DNA from: Paenarthrobacter sp. AR 02
GTDB lineage: Bacteria > Actinomycetota > Actinomycetes > Actinomycetales > Micrococcaceae
Length of the DNA stretch: 64,000 bases
Reading direction: 5' to 3'
Assembly (NCBI RefSeq): GCF_021538675.1
Contig: NZ_JAJUKH010000001.1
Span: 682,001 to 746,000 of the forward strand
Positions 25,926 to 34,035 of the stretch are shown piece by piece. The notes beneath the pieces were generated by a model. It was not told the DNA's origin, did not search any database, and saw only the letters and a program-made list of their open reading frames with translations. The position numbers and the translations under genes were made by a program. Every line of letters begins with the position of its first letter. Positions within the stretch are counted from its first letter, which is position 1.

Positions 25926-25981
25926 GTGTGTTCACCTCCTTTCGGGTGTACTGCGGCTTTGCGTTTCAGCCTGTGGATCGA

Positions 25982-26125
25982 TCAGGTGATCGCCACCGCG
26001 ATCCCCACCAAAGCCAGGCCTGCTGAGATTCCCTTGATGCGCTCGTCCCAGTCGTCCGGGACATCCATGGGTTCAAGTTCCTGGATGCTGAGGTCCAAGG
26101 GCTTGAGTGCTGTGCTGCTGTTCAT
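25982..26125 (-). CDS. Daptide-type precursor peptide 1 (47 residues)
   Basis: Start ATG at 26125, eight bases after a GAGGGGGT ribosome site, and only 5 bp after the dehydrogenase stop; stop TGA at 25982-25984. Leader LDLSIQELEPMDVPDDW is the best match to the daptide-type LxxQELExMExP-like pattern I recall. The core ends GLALVGIAVAIT with the C-terminal Thr and no Cys. The three precursors share about 12 leader positions but differ in the core, so one enzyme set makes at least three products. Confidence 0.87.
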   Translation of the reverse strand: MNSSTALKPLDLSIQELEPMDVPDDWDERIKGISAGLALVGIAVAIT

Positions 26126-26130
26126 GTGAT

Positions 26131-27363
26131 TCACCCCCTCTCCCCTGCCACTCGTAGTTGGCCCACTGGGCTTGGCAAGTCTTGGGCTGTCGCCGCCGCT
26201 TCGACAGTTGCTGCTGCTTCGGCGAGCACGTGCTGCACCTGAACGGAGTCAATTCCGCGCATCATGGGCAGCGCTCCGCCCCAGTTCAGGATGCTTGCGT
26301 CGGCGGTCCGTGCTTCCGCGTCTTTGCTGATGGTGCTGAGCCGGGCGATACCCCAGCGCCACATCAGCTCATCGATGCCGTCGCCCGGGCCGCGGTCAAG
26401 CGATGGCTCGACGTCCCTCACCACGGACCACAGCTCGTCGAGCCGGGCTTTGTCGCCCCAGGCTGCGCCGCCGCTGGCGATCTCCCGCCAGATAGGTCCG
26501 ATCACTGACGCCGTCGCCGTCATCTTCCGCGCCCCGGTGACGTAGGCAAGCTCGTTGGCGACATACCAATGTTTCGCGCCGTAAGGATTGCGTCCCATCA
26601 GCGCCCAGCCGGTGTGGGTCTCCATGCTCAGCCGGCCGGCAGCCAGCCTCAGCTCCAGCGATTCGCCCTTGAGCAGGCGTTGCCCCAGCCGAATGATCCG
26701 CTGGATGAGGGTGTAGCCGTCGTCGTCGAAGATGTTCGCTGTGCTGCCGATCATGGTCCCAGCCACGCGCAGGAACGCTTCCAGGAGGCCCTCGAAGACC
26801 AGCGCCGTCGGCAGGGTGGCGAGGTGGCCGGCGTCGAGCATTGCGGTGTCACCCGCCAGATGGCGGGAGACGATCAAACGGCGCCCGACGGCGGTGTCCA
26901 GGCACGCTACGCCGCTGACTTCCGCGCCGGTCCCCACGGTGGACGGCATAAGAATGGTCTTGGGGCGTTCCTTGGTTGCGGTGACTGGAGGCAGGACCAG
27001 GAGTCCAGAGCGTTTCGCGTGCCGCTCCGCGAAAATGGGCAGGCTTGGGTCACTTGTGAAAAGGGCGGCGAGTTTCACGGCGTCCAGAACCGACCCGCCT
27101 CCCAGCCCAACAACGGTTTGGAGTCCGTTCTCGCGAATGAACGTCCCCACCGCACGCAGGGTCCCAACGGCGACGGGTGCGGCGGCGAGCTCGAGGACCG
27201 GCACGCCTTTGAGGTCACCGGCCAGGAGTTTGTCCCTGTGCTGCTGCAGTGCTTTGTCTACCACCAGGCCTGTCCGGCCGCGGGTGATTCCACCGATGTA
27301 CTTGGGCGACATTCCCGCGCCCAGCACTACGCAGCGTGTCTTCCACAGGTGGTCGGCGATCAT
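26131..27363 (-). CDS. mpaB: Fe-ADH-fold dehydrogenase, daptide MpaB-like
   Basis: 410 residues from MIADHLWK at 27363, overlapping the aminotransferase stop by ATGA; upstream open frame is spurious. The nucleotide site is clear: GLGGGSVLDAVKLAAL (about 87-101) and PSTVGTGAEVSG (140-151). The canonical metal site of iron alcohol dehydrogenases is altered: the DxxxH position reads EGLLE (191-195), and the later His pair falls on GARKMT and VIGPIW. In daptide biosynthesis this protein oxidatively decarboxylates the C-terminal Thr. The loss of metal ligands fits a new reaction. Confidence 0.83.
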   Translation of the reverse strand: MIADHLWKTRCVVLGAGMSPKYIGGITRGRTGLVVDKALQQHRDKLLAGDLKGVPVLELAAAPVAVGTLRAVGTFIRENGLQTVVGLGGGSVLDAVKLAALFTSDPSLPIFAERHAKRSGLLVLPPVTATKERPKTILMPSTVGTGAEVSGVACLDTAVGRRLIVSRHLAGDTAMLDAGHLATLPTALVFEGLLEAFLRVAGTMIGSTANIFDDDGYTLIQRIIRLGQRLLKGESLELRLAAGRLSMETHTGWALMGRNPYGAKHWYVANELAYVTGARKMTATASVIGPIWREIASGGAAWGDKARLDELWSVVRDVEPSLDRGPGDGIDELMWRWGIARLSTISKDAEARTADASILNWGGALPMMRGIDSVQVQHVLAEAAATVEAAATAQDLPSPVGQLRVAGERG

Positions 27364-28652
27364 GCGAACACTCCGTCGAAATGGGCCATGGTGAGGCCCG
27401 CTTTGAGGGCGGCCCTGAGCTCCTCGAAGTTCTCCTCGGTGTACACGAGCGCTGGAAGAAGCTGTATGCGCCCGGGCCCTGGCTGCACCATGGCGCCTGC
27501 AAGGTGGATCCGTTTCACCACCGCCAGGACGCTGTTGGCGGACAGGGGCAGCCCGTTGTTGGAGAGGAGTTTGAGGCCCCGCATGCAGCCGCGGCCGGAC
27601 GCGTTGCCCACGCCTTTGGTATCCTGGAGTTCGGCGATGAGTGTGTCCAGGCCACGTGAAACTTTTTTGTTGAGGGTCCTGAAGTCGAGCCGCCGCATTT
27701 CGTCGATGGTGCCCAGGATCGCGGCGCATGTTGCGGGGGTTCCTGCCTGCGTTTCCCCATGGACGAACACGGCCTCGTTCTTGTCGAAGGTTTCGGTGAT
27801 TTTTTGGCTGATGAGCAGTGCGGCGCAGGCGCTGGTGCCGTTGGTCAGGCCTTTGGATGTAATGATGACGTCCGGCTGCTCCGCCCAGTCATCGGACGCG
27901 AACCAGCCACCCACCCGGCCGAATCCGGTGGCAACCTCGTCCGCCACCAGGAGGAAGCCGTGCTGCTTTCTGTGCTTCATGACTTCTTGCAGGAAGTCGT
28001 CCGGAACTGCTTCCGCGCCCGATCCGAGGACCGGTTCCACAATGACCGCTGCGATCCTGTGGCCTTCGCGGTTCATCAGTTGGGTCAGTTCCCTGCCATC
28101 GTCATCGAACGCAATGTGGCGGATGTTCCTCTGATCCACGGCGTACATGGCCTGCCCGAGTTCGTCGCCACTGAGGGCCTGGCTCCCGTACGTGAGCCCG
28201 TGATAGCTGCCCTTGAGGCCGACAATGAGTTTCCGCTCCGGTTGCCCGTCCAAGACGAAGTACTGACGGGCGAGCTTCATCACGGCGTCGTTAGCGGCAC
28301 CGCCGGAGGTTGAAAAGACAACGCGGTGAAAGGGGTGTTTTGGCAGTCCCAGGAGGGCTGCGGAGGCCTCGATGGCTTGGCGGTGGGCTGAACGAAAGAG
28401 CGGCAAGTACGAGGCAGCTTGAAGTTCCGCGCTGATGTTCGCGGCGATGCGTTGGTTGCCGTAGCCCAGATTGGCGTTCCAGAGCCCGCTCTTGGCACAG
28501 AGCCTCCGCTGCCCATCCTCAAAGGTGACGTGAACGCCGTCGGCCTTCACAGCTGTGAAGCTGTCCGCGGCGAAATCATGCTGGGTTGTCAGCGGAACCC
28601 AAAGCGGCAACTGTGTGCGTGGCGTTGGGAGCAGGGGCACGACGGTCATCAC
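27360..28652 (-). CDS. mpaD: Class III PLP aminotransferase, daptide MpaD-like
   Basis: 430 residues. PLP-binding features are STSGGAANDAVMKLAR (about 114-129), LVADEVATGFGRVG with Asp 238, and ITSKGLTNG with Lys 267. The length matches omega-aminotransferases. In daptide biosynthesis it converts the ketone left after decarboxylation to an amine, before methylation. The start is a GTG at 28652 or the next codon, ATG at 28649; both overlap the stop of the RRE gene. Coupled to the dehydrogenase at its end. Confidence 0.87.
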   Translation of the reverse strand: MMTVVPLLPTPRTQLPLWVPLTTQHDFAADSFTAVKADGVHVTFEDGQRRLCAKSGLWNANLGYGNQRIAANISAELQAASYLPLFRSAHRQAIEASAALLGLPKHPFHRVVFSTSGGAANDAVMKLARQYFVLDGQPERKLIVGLKGSYHGLTYGSQALSGDELGQAMYAVDQRNIRHIAFDDDGRELTQLMNREGHRIAAVIVEPVLGSGAEAVPDDFLQEVMKHRKQHGFLLVADEVATGFGRVGGWFASDDWAEQPDVIITSKGLTNGTSACAALLISQKITETFDKNEAVFVHGETQAGTPATCAAILGTIDEMRRLDFRTLNKKVSRGLDTLIAELQDTKGVGNASGRGCMRGLKLLSNNGLPLSANSVLAVVKRIHLAGAMVQPGPGRIQLLPALVYTEENFEELRAALKAGLTMAHFDGVFA

Positions 28653-29671
28653 ATGCCGCCCATGATGTCGATGCCGAGCTGGTCAAATCGTGCCAGGACA
28701 GCACGTGCGGATTCCTCAGCGATCTCGGCTGTTACGTTGAGTTGCGGTGCTGCCTTGATGGCGGCAGCTTTGACATCCCTCAGGTTGGAAACGGCCTCGA
28801 TGATGGCTGCTGCATCCGGGCCGAGTTTGAAGAGACGGCCCGTCTTGGTATCCAAAAGGGTGCGGTCCGAGCCCCTGGTGAGGATGAAGGGGGCCTGTGG
28901 TGACGGGAGGTCGTCACTGGGTGCTGCACCGTAAAGGCTCGTGCCAAATCCCACCAGCTTGGTGGAGGAGCGCTCCTCACGGGGAATAAACTTCCACGCG
29001 TCCAAGGCGGCCAAGTAGCGGGGTATCCAAGGTTTGGCAGCCAAGGAATCCTGGATGTCCCACGGGTAGTAAACAGCGGCCACCGCCGACTCCGGACGGA
29101 GCATGATGGCCCGTATCTTGAGATCCGCCAGGTGGTCACCCACCTTGCCGATCCTGGTTCCGTATGGTCCGTTGAGGACAGATCCGTCCTTGGCGATGTG
29201 GAGCCTGGACATCAGCAGGTTGTTCTTCTGCGTGCCGTTCAGGAGTCCCCGTTCCGCCAGTACCGCGTTGACCTCGGTGAGTTGCGGGACGAAGTGGCCC
29301 GAGCGGCGGGCTTCCTCCGCATCGTCAAAGAAGGCCTGCCAGTCCTCCTTGGTGGTGATCCTGACGACCGTCACACCCACCAGGTTCACGAACGGGATGG
29401 CTATGTAATCCTGGATCTCAAGGCTGAGCGTGCCGTCCACCAGAAGTTCTTCGCCGGCGGTGTCGAACGATCCGGTGACTGTGACAATGGCCTGGTCATC
29501 CTTGTCGCCGTTGTAGACGAGGATGGTGGAGCCTTCAGCGGCGAGGGTCTTGGCGTAGTCCGTGTGTTCGGGATTCTCTACGAAAATGACATGACCCGGA
29601 ATGCGACCCGGAATGCCGGTGATCCACTGATCCGTGGCGGCGGCAATGCGTTGTTGCTGACTCAGCTTCAA
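28649..29671 (-). CDS. mpaC: RiPP-recognition protein, daptide MpaC-like
   Basis: 340 residues, first gene of the operon. The C-terminal 80 residues (FILTRGSDRTLLDTKTGRLF, then a helix with GPDAAAIIEAVSNL, then a long helix) follow the PqqD/RRE fold that binds the leader. The first 250 residues resemble nothing I know but occur in daptide clusters. The start is a TTG at 29671; upstream in-frame codons reach only ATT before a stop. It would bring the precursors to the dehydrogenase and other enzymes. Confidence 0.8.
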   Translation of the reverse strand: MKLSQQQRIAAATDQWITGIPGRIPGHVIFVENPEHTDYAKTLAAEGSTILVYNGDKDDQAIVTVTGSFDTAGEELLVDGTLSLEIQDYIAIPFVNLVGVTVVRITTKEDWQAFFDDAEEARRSGHFVPQLTEVNAVLAERGLLNGTQKNNLLMSRLHIAKDGSVLNGPYGTRIGKVGDHLADLKIRAIMLRPESAVAAVYYPWDIQDSLAAKPWIPRYLAALDAWKFIPREERSSTKLVGFGTSLYGAAPSDDLPSPQAPFILTRGSDRTLLDTKTGRLFKLGPDAAAIIEAVSNLRDVKAAAIKAAPQLNVTAEIAEESARAVLARFDQLGIDIMGGM

Positions 29672-29789
29672 CTCCCCAACCCCAATAGTCGTTCACGTTC
29701 TTCTGGAGCGGCCGCCGTGTTTTACCGCGGGCTCGTTCTGGGAAGGACACTATGGGCGGGCTGGAGGGCCACAGGGTGGAAAGCCGAAA

Positions 29790-29866
29790 CTAGGTGGTGA
29801 ACAGGCCCGTTTCGGCCGGAATTTAGGGGTACCTAGGTGCTGAATTGAGGGTATCTAGGTGGTGAA
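29790..29866. repeat. Three direct 12-bp repeats CTAGGTGNTGAA
   Basis: Copies at 29790-29801, 29833-29844 and 29855-29866; the second has C and the others G at position 8. Spacing start to start is 43 and 22 bp, close to four and two helical turns, so a bound protein would lie on one DNA face. They are 119 bp or more upstream of the RiPP operon start and 190 bp or more upstream of the hydrolase start, and may serve either. Confidence 0.6.
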
Positions 29867-29960
29867 AGGTGGAGCGTGGTTCCAGCTGGAGTGGTTTCGC
29901 TGGGCGGCGTCGGCGGTCCACGTGGCCTGGGACCTCACGCTGGCGAACCCGGCACCCCAT

Positions 29961-30020
29961 TTCGATGGATCGCTGCGCATTAGACGTTGCCAACCATCTA
30001 ATGCGCAGCGAGCCATCGAA
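29961..30020. repeat. Large inverted repeat, 24-bp arms
   Basis: Arms 29961-29984 and 29997-30020 match at 23 of 24 positions around a 12-bp centre. The arm starts TTCGATGG and ends GCATTAGA. It lies 36 bp before the hydrolase ATG at 30057. It could be a terminator, a palindromic repeat element or a protein site; the neighbouring genes are divergent, so it is not the terminator of either. The rest of the 29672-30056 gap holds the direct repeats above and no gene. Confidence 0.65.
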
Positions 30021-30056
30021 TTGGAGCTCTGTTCCACCAGCGGAGTAGCCTGCCAT

Positions 30057-30653
30057 ATGGAGTCATTCACGTGGGCAAAAGCCCCTGCAGAAAACCCGGA
30101 TAAAACCAAGGTCGCTGTGCTGCTGCCGGGGTCCGGGTATCCAGTGGAAGGCCCGGTCCTGTTTTGGGTCGGGGAAATGCTGGGTTCGCTTGGTTGGCAC
30201 GTTCAGGCCGTGCGGTGGACTCCCGATGATTCGCCCAGTGTTGACCCGCACTCCTTTATGGCCAGGGCCGTCGAAAGCGCCTTCGCTTCCTCTCCGGATG
30301 CCCACCAGAGGCTGATTGTTGCCAAGTCATTCAGCACGTTGAGCATTCCGTGGGCAGAAAACAACAACGTGCCGGGTATCTGGCTGACGCCGCTGCTGAC
30401 AGATTCTCTCGTACGGACCACAATTGCGGCGACGTCCAAGGACGACCTCTTTGTTGGCGGTTCGCTGGACAAGCTGTGGGACGGCGGAAGGAAGTCCGAG
30501 CGTTGCGGGACATTCCTGGAGGTGCCGGGAGCCGGTCATTCTTTGCAGATCCCGGACGATTGGCGGGCTTCGCAGACGGCTCAGGGCGAGGTGTTTGAGC
30601 GAATCGAGGAATTCATTGCGACGGAGCTACCGGAACCGCATGAGTATTCGTAG
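30057..30653 (+). CDS. Small alpha/beta hydrolase-like protein
   Basis: 198 residues from the ATG at 30057; the frame is open to 29859 through the inverted repeat, so the later start is preferred. KVAVLLPGSGYPVEGP is the oxyanion turn, LIVAKSFSTL holds the nucleophile in an AxSxS setting, SKDDLFV may give the acid and VPGAGHSLQI the His. Function and substrate are unknown. It lies next to the RiPP operon but divergent, so a role there is possible and not shown. Its end overlaps the next gene on the other strand by 41 bp. Confidence 0.7.
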   Translation: MESFTWAKAPAENPDKTKVAVLLPGSGYPVEGPVLFWVGEMLGSLGWHVQAVRWTPDDSPSVDPHSFMARAVESAFASSPDAHQRLIVAKSFSTLSIPWAENNNVPGIWLTPLLTDSLVRTTIAATSKDDLFVGGSLDKLWDGGRKSERCGTFLEVPGAGHSLQIPDDWRASQTAQGEVFERIEEFIATELPEPHEYS

Positions 30654-31008
30654 GGACGGCAACAACTTGAACGTCGTCTTCATAAAGGATCGTGCCGGGA
30701 TCAGCTGAATAGAATGCGTCGCAGGGGATGTCGTGGCGACGCAGAAGATCGGAATAGAGACCTATTCTGTCTATCAGGTGTGTAGCTGAGAGCTTGAACC
30801 AAGCCTGTGCGTGCAGGGATGCATAGATTGGCGCCTCAGGCGTGGCGTATGCAGCGTCGTAGAAGTCGTTGGCGCTGCGCCAAAGACCCCAGTCTTCGGG
30901 GCTGAGACGGCCTTCCTTCGCCAATCTGTTCGCCAGGGCGAAGATCCCGAGGTATCGCCCCTTGGCATCAGGCGTAGTCGACTGGTAGCGCACAAAGCGT
31001 TGTTCCAT
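30613..31008 (-). CDS. Hypothetical cytoplasmic protein
   Basis: 131 residues from MEQRFVRYQS at 31008; the frame is open to 31176 but that part reads as terminator and spacer. Contains GRYLGIFALANRLAKEGRLSPEDW and a helix with WRSANDFYDAAY, aromatic-rich and without membrane segments. I do not recognise it. It overlaps the hydrolase tail to tail, so the two are separate transcripts. Confidence 0.6.
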   Translation of the reverse strand: MEQRFVRYQSTTPDAKGRYLGIFALANRLAKEGRLSPEDWGLWRSANDFYDAAYATPEAPIYASLHAQAWFKLSATHLIDRIGLYSDLLRRHDIPCDAFYSADPGTILYEDDVQVVAVPTNTHAVPVAPSQ

Positions 31009-31044
31009 ACTGCCTAGCCAAGCAGCAGCCTGCAACTGGACGCA

Positions 31045-31090
31045 ACGAAGCCCCAGCGAGCCTGCATAAACAGACTCGCCGGGGCTTCGT
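31045..31090. terminator. Bidirectional terminator-like hairpin
   Basis: 16-nt arms at 31045-31060 and 31075-31090 starting ACGAAGCCCC and ending GGGGCTTCGT, one mismatch, 14-nt loop. It begins 10 bp after the MHS transporter stop on the minus strand. Confidence 0.65.
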
Positions 31091-31099
31091 TTCGAACCC

Positions 31100-32425
31100 C
31101 TACAGAACTGTCGTCCGCGACAACGACAGGTTCTTGGTTTCACGGAAGAACAGGACCACAACCACCGCTGACACAAGCGCCATGCCCATCAGGTAGAAGG
31201 CCGGAGCCAGCGGGGTTCCAAAGCCAGCTACCAAGCCGGTAGCAACGAACGGAGCTGTTCCGCCGAAGAGCACGTAGGCCAGCGTGTACCCAATTGCAGA
31301 GCCCGAAGCCCGGACCGATGACGGGAACATCTCCACGAGTGCCGGCACGTTCGACGTACCGATCACGGCCACCAACGCACCCAGGACACTGGTTCCCAGG
31401 ATTGCGAAACCGAGTCCCAGTGGCATGATCGAGAACGCCGGAATGGTCATCACCACAAAACCTACGCACGCCACCAGCAGCATCTTCTTCCGACCATGCC
31501 GATCACTCAAACGCGCAGCCAGCGGGCAGACAGCCGTGTACACCAGCATGGTGATCACGCTCGTAAGCATCGACTCGGCCGAGGAGTAACCAAGGCTCGA
31601 GGTCATGTACGCGATCATGTAACTGCTCATCAGGTAGTAGGCGATCGCGTTGGTGATGCTGTAGCCGAAAAGCGTGAAGATCTGGCGCGAACACATCCGG
31701 ATGGCATCGCCCAACGGCCGCTTAGCCACTTCACCCTTGTTTTCCAGGCCACGGAACACCGGGGTGTCGTCCACCTTGGACCGGATATACAGCCCAATCA
31801 GACCCAGCGGTGCGGCCAGCAGGAAGGGAATCCGCCAGCCCCAAGCCTGGAGATCGGCCGTGCTCAACGTGGAGGTAATAGCGACACCAAGCAAAGCACC
31901 GGCAACCGACGCCAGCCCGACGGTCGCCGGAATGATGCTGGCGTACGTTGCCCGTTTACCTTCCGGAGCGTATTCGACAATGAAGGCAGATGATCCCGTG
32001 TACTCGCCACCGGTCGTGAAGCCCTGCACCGCACGGAAGACAAACAGCAGGATCGGCGCCCACACCCCGATGACCGCGAACGTTGGCAGGATACCGATGC
32101 AGAACGTCGCCGCGCTCATGATCAGGACGCACAACCCGAGCATCTTGTTCCGGCCAATCCGGTCGCCGTAGCGTCCAAAGAAAGCTCCCCCGAGCGGCCT
32201 GGCGATGAAGCCGCCGGCGAAGATCGCCCACACGGCCAGAAGTGACGCCGTCGTGCTGTAATCCGGGAAGAAGAGCTTCGCGATGGTGACGGACATGACC
32301 GCATAGGCCGCGGAGTCGAACCATTCGACAAAATTTCCAACGGCGGCTGCCGCGGCAACGCGCTTGAGGCTCCGGCGCGGGGACGCCTCGGTTTCGGCGG
32401 CGGAATTCTGGGTCACAGTATTCAT
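31100..32425 (-). CDS. MHS-family major facilitator (metabolite:proton symporter)
   Basis: 441 residues, 12 helices. The MHS signature AVGNFVEWFDSAAYAVM at the first helix, motif A GRYGDRIGRNKML and LSDRHGRKKML in the second half identify the ProP/KgtP/ShiA family, which imports carboxylates or betaines by proton symport. The start overlaps the acyl-CoA ligase stop by ATGA, so it probably imports the acid that the ligase activates. Confidence 0.9.
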   Translation of the reverse strand: MNTVTQNSAAETEASPRRSLKRVAAAAAVGNFVEWFDSAAYAVMSVTIAKLFFPDYSTTASLLAVWAIFAGGFIARPLGGAFFGRYGDRIGRNKMLGLCVLIMSAATFCIGILPTFAVIGVWAPILLFVFRAVQGFTTGGEYTGSSAFIVEYAPEGKRATYASIIPATVGLASVAGALLGVAITSTLSTADLQAWGWRIPFLLAAPLGLIGLYIRSKVDDTPVFRGLENKGEVAKRPLGDAIRMCSRQIFTLFGYSITNAIAYYLMSSYMIAYMTSSLGYSSAESMLTSVITMLVYTAVCPLAARLSDRHGRKKMLLVACVGFVVMTIPAFSIMPLGLGFAILGTSVLGALVAVIGTSNVPALVEMFPSSVRASGSAIGYTLAYVLFGGTAPFVATGLVAGFGTPLAPAFYLMGMALVSAVVVVLFFRETKNLSLSRTTVL

Positions 32426-34002
32426 GATGACTGTCCTTCACGGAGATTGTGCGGGAGTGCGCGGAGTTGGGCGCGCTGGACTTTGCCCGTGGCCGATTTC
32501 GGCAGCGCGGCGACGTATTCGATGAACCGCGGGTACGCGAACCGGGAGAAGTTCTCCTTGACGTGCGCCACGATGGTTTCGCTCAGTTCCGCTCCCCCGG
32601 CGTGACCAGGCATGAGTTCGATCCAGGCCTTGATGGACTGGCCGCGGAGTTCGTCGGGCACGCCCGTTACGGACACGTCCTTCACTGCGTCGAGCTCGCG
32701 GATTACTGCCTCCAGCTCGTACGGCCCAACCCGGTAGCCGGACGTTTTGATAACGTCGTCGGTCCTCCCCAGGAACCAGAAATAGCCGTCCTCATCCGCG
32801 TAGGCCTGGTCCTTGGTGTGGTACCAACCGCCGCCGAACGCGGAGGCAGAGGCGTCCGGCATGTTCCAGTATCCCAAGGGAAACTGGGGGTTGGATCGGG
32901 CGCGGAGGCAGACCTCACCCGTCTCACCCGGGGCCACCTCCTGCTCATTGTCGTCCAGCAAGCGGACATCCCATCCAGGAAGTGGACGGCCCATGGACCC
33001 AGGCTTCACCGGAACGTCCGGGTAGTTGCCCAGCAAAGGGTAGGACTCCGTGGAGCCGTAGTAGTCCAGCAGCGTCACGCCGTACTGCGCTTCGAACCAC
33101 GTGATCAGGTCTGGTGTCAGCGGCTCGTTGGACGAACAAACCGTCCGCAGGGACAGCGGGAAGCGGGCGCCGGCGTCGGGCACGTCTTCGCGCATCTTGC
33201 GCAGGAACGTCGGGTTGACCAGCGCGCTGGTGACGCGGTGGCGGCTCATGCTGTCCAGCAGGGCTGCGGGATCAAAGCCGCCTTCGGGCCGGAAGACCAA
33301 ATGGGTGGCACCGAGCCGCAGCGGACCCATCAGCTTAGCGAGCGACCACGCCCAGTCCCCTGCGCCGTAGAACACATCACCGTCGCCGAGCTGGTGGCAA
33401 TACTCGAACTCGTTGTGGCCCAGGAGTGTGCGGTGCGCGTGGACAATCCCCTTAGCCCGGCCGGTGGTGCCCGAGGTGTAGAAGATGAGGGCGGGGTCGT
33501 CGGCTTTGGTGTCGACGTCCTGGAATTCGGTCGGCGCTTCTTGGATGGCCGGACTGTCGATGTCGATGAACGTACCTTCGAAGTCCTCGAACAGATGCCG
33601 CGCCTTGTCTTCGGCGATAATCACCGACGCTCCACTGTCTTCGAGCCGGAAACGGATCGGCTCCGCGGCCCAGAGCAGAGACATGGTCACCAGGATGGCG
33701 CCCGTCCGCAGCACTCCGAGGTACGCGGCGGGGGTGTCGGACCGCTGCGGCAGTAGAACGGCCACACGGTCGCCCTTCTTGATGCCGGCCTTTTGCAGGG
33801 TCGCGGCGATCTGGCGGGAACGGTCCTGGATTTCGCCCCAGCTCACCTCACGTTGACCTTCGACGGCGGACTCCAGGATGAGTGCCCGCTTGTCCCTTGG
33901 GTGGTGGTCGGCGACGTCGACGGCCATGTTGTAGAGCTCCGGCACCTCCCAGCGGTGACTGTCGCGCAGCTCGGCGTAGCGGTCTTGGGTTGCGGTCTTC
34001 AT
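32422..34002 (-). CDS. Acyl-CoA synthetase (AMP-forming)
   Basis: 526 residues with the ANL-family motifs: LIFYTSGTTGRAKGIVHAHR (P-loop), YYGSTESYPL, and GRTDDVIKTSGYRVGP before the C-terminal domain; SATGKVQRAQLR carries the catalytic Lys. The presence of YRVGPYELEAVI resembles medium-chain or benzoate-type ligases. The enzyme activates a carboxylic acid with ATP and CoA in the cytoplasm. It is in an operon with the hydratase upstream and the transporter downstream. Confidence 0.9.
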   Translation of the reverse strand: MKTATQDRYAELRDSHRWEVPELYNMAVDVADHHPRDKRALILESAVEGQREVSWGEIQDRSRQIAATLQKAGIKKGDRVAVLLPQRSDTPAAYLGVLRTGAILVTMSLLWAAEPIRFRLEDSGASVIIAEDKARHLFEDFEGTFIDIDSPAIQEAPTEFQDVDTKADDPALIFYTSGTTGRAKGIVHAHRTLLGHNEFEYCHQLGDGDVFYGAGDWAWSLAKLMGPLRLGATHLVFRPEGGFDPAALLDSMSRHRVTSALVNPTFLRKMREDVPDAGARFPLSLRTVCSSNEPLTPDLITWFEAQYGVTLLDYYGSTESYPLLGNYPDVPVKPGSMGRPLPGWDVRLLDDNEQEVAPGETGEVCLRARSNPQFPLGYWNMPDASASAFGGGWYHTKDQAYADEDGYFWFLGRTDDVIKTSGYRVGPYELEAVIRELDAVKDVSVTGVPDELRGQSIKAWIELMPGHAGGAELSETIVAHVKENFSRFAYPRFIEYVAALPKSATGKVQRAQLRALPHNLREGQSS

Positions 34003-34035
34003 GGTGTTGTCTCCTCCCTTCAGCGATTCAGCGGT

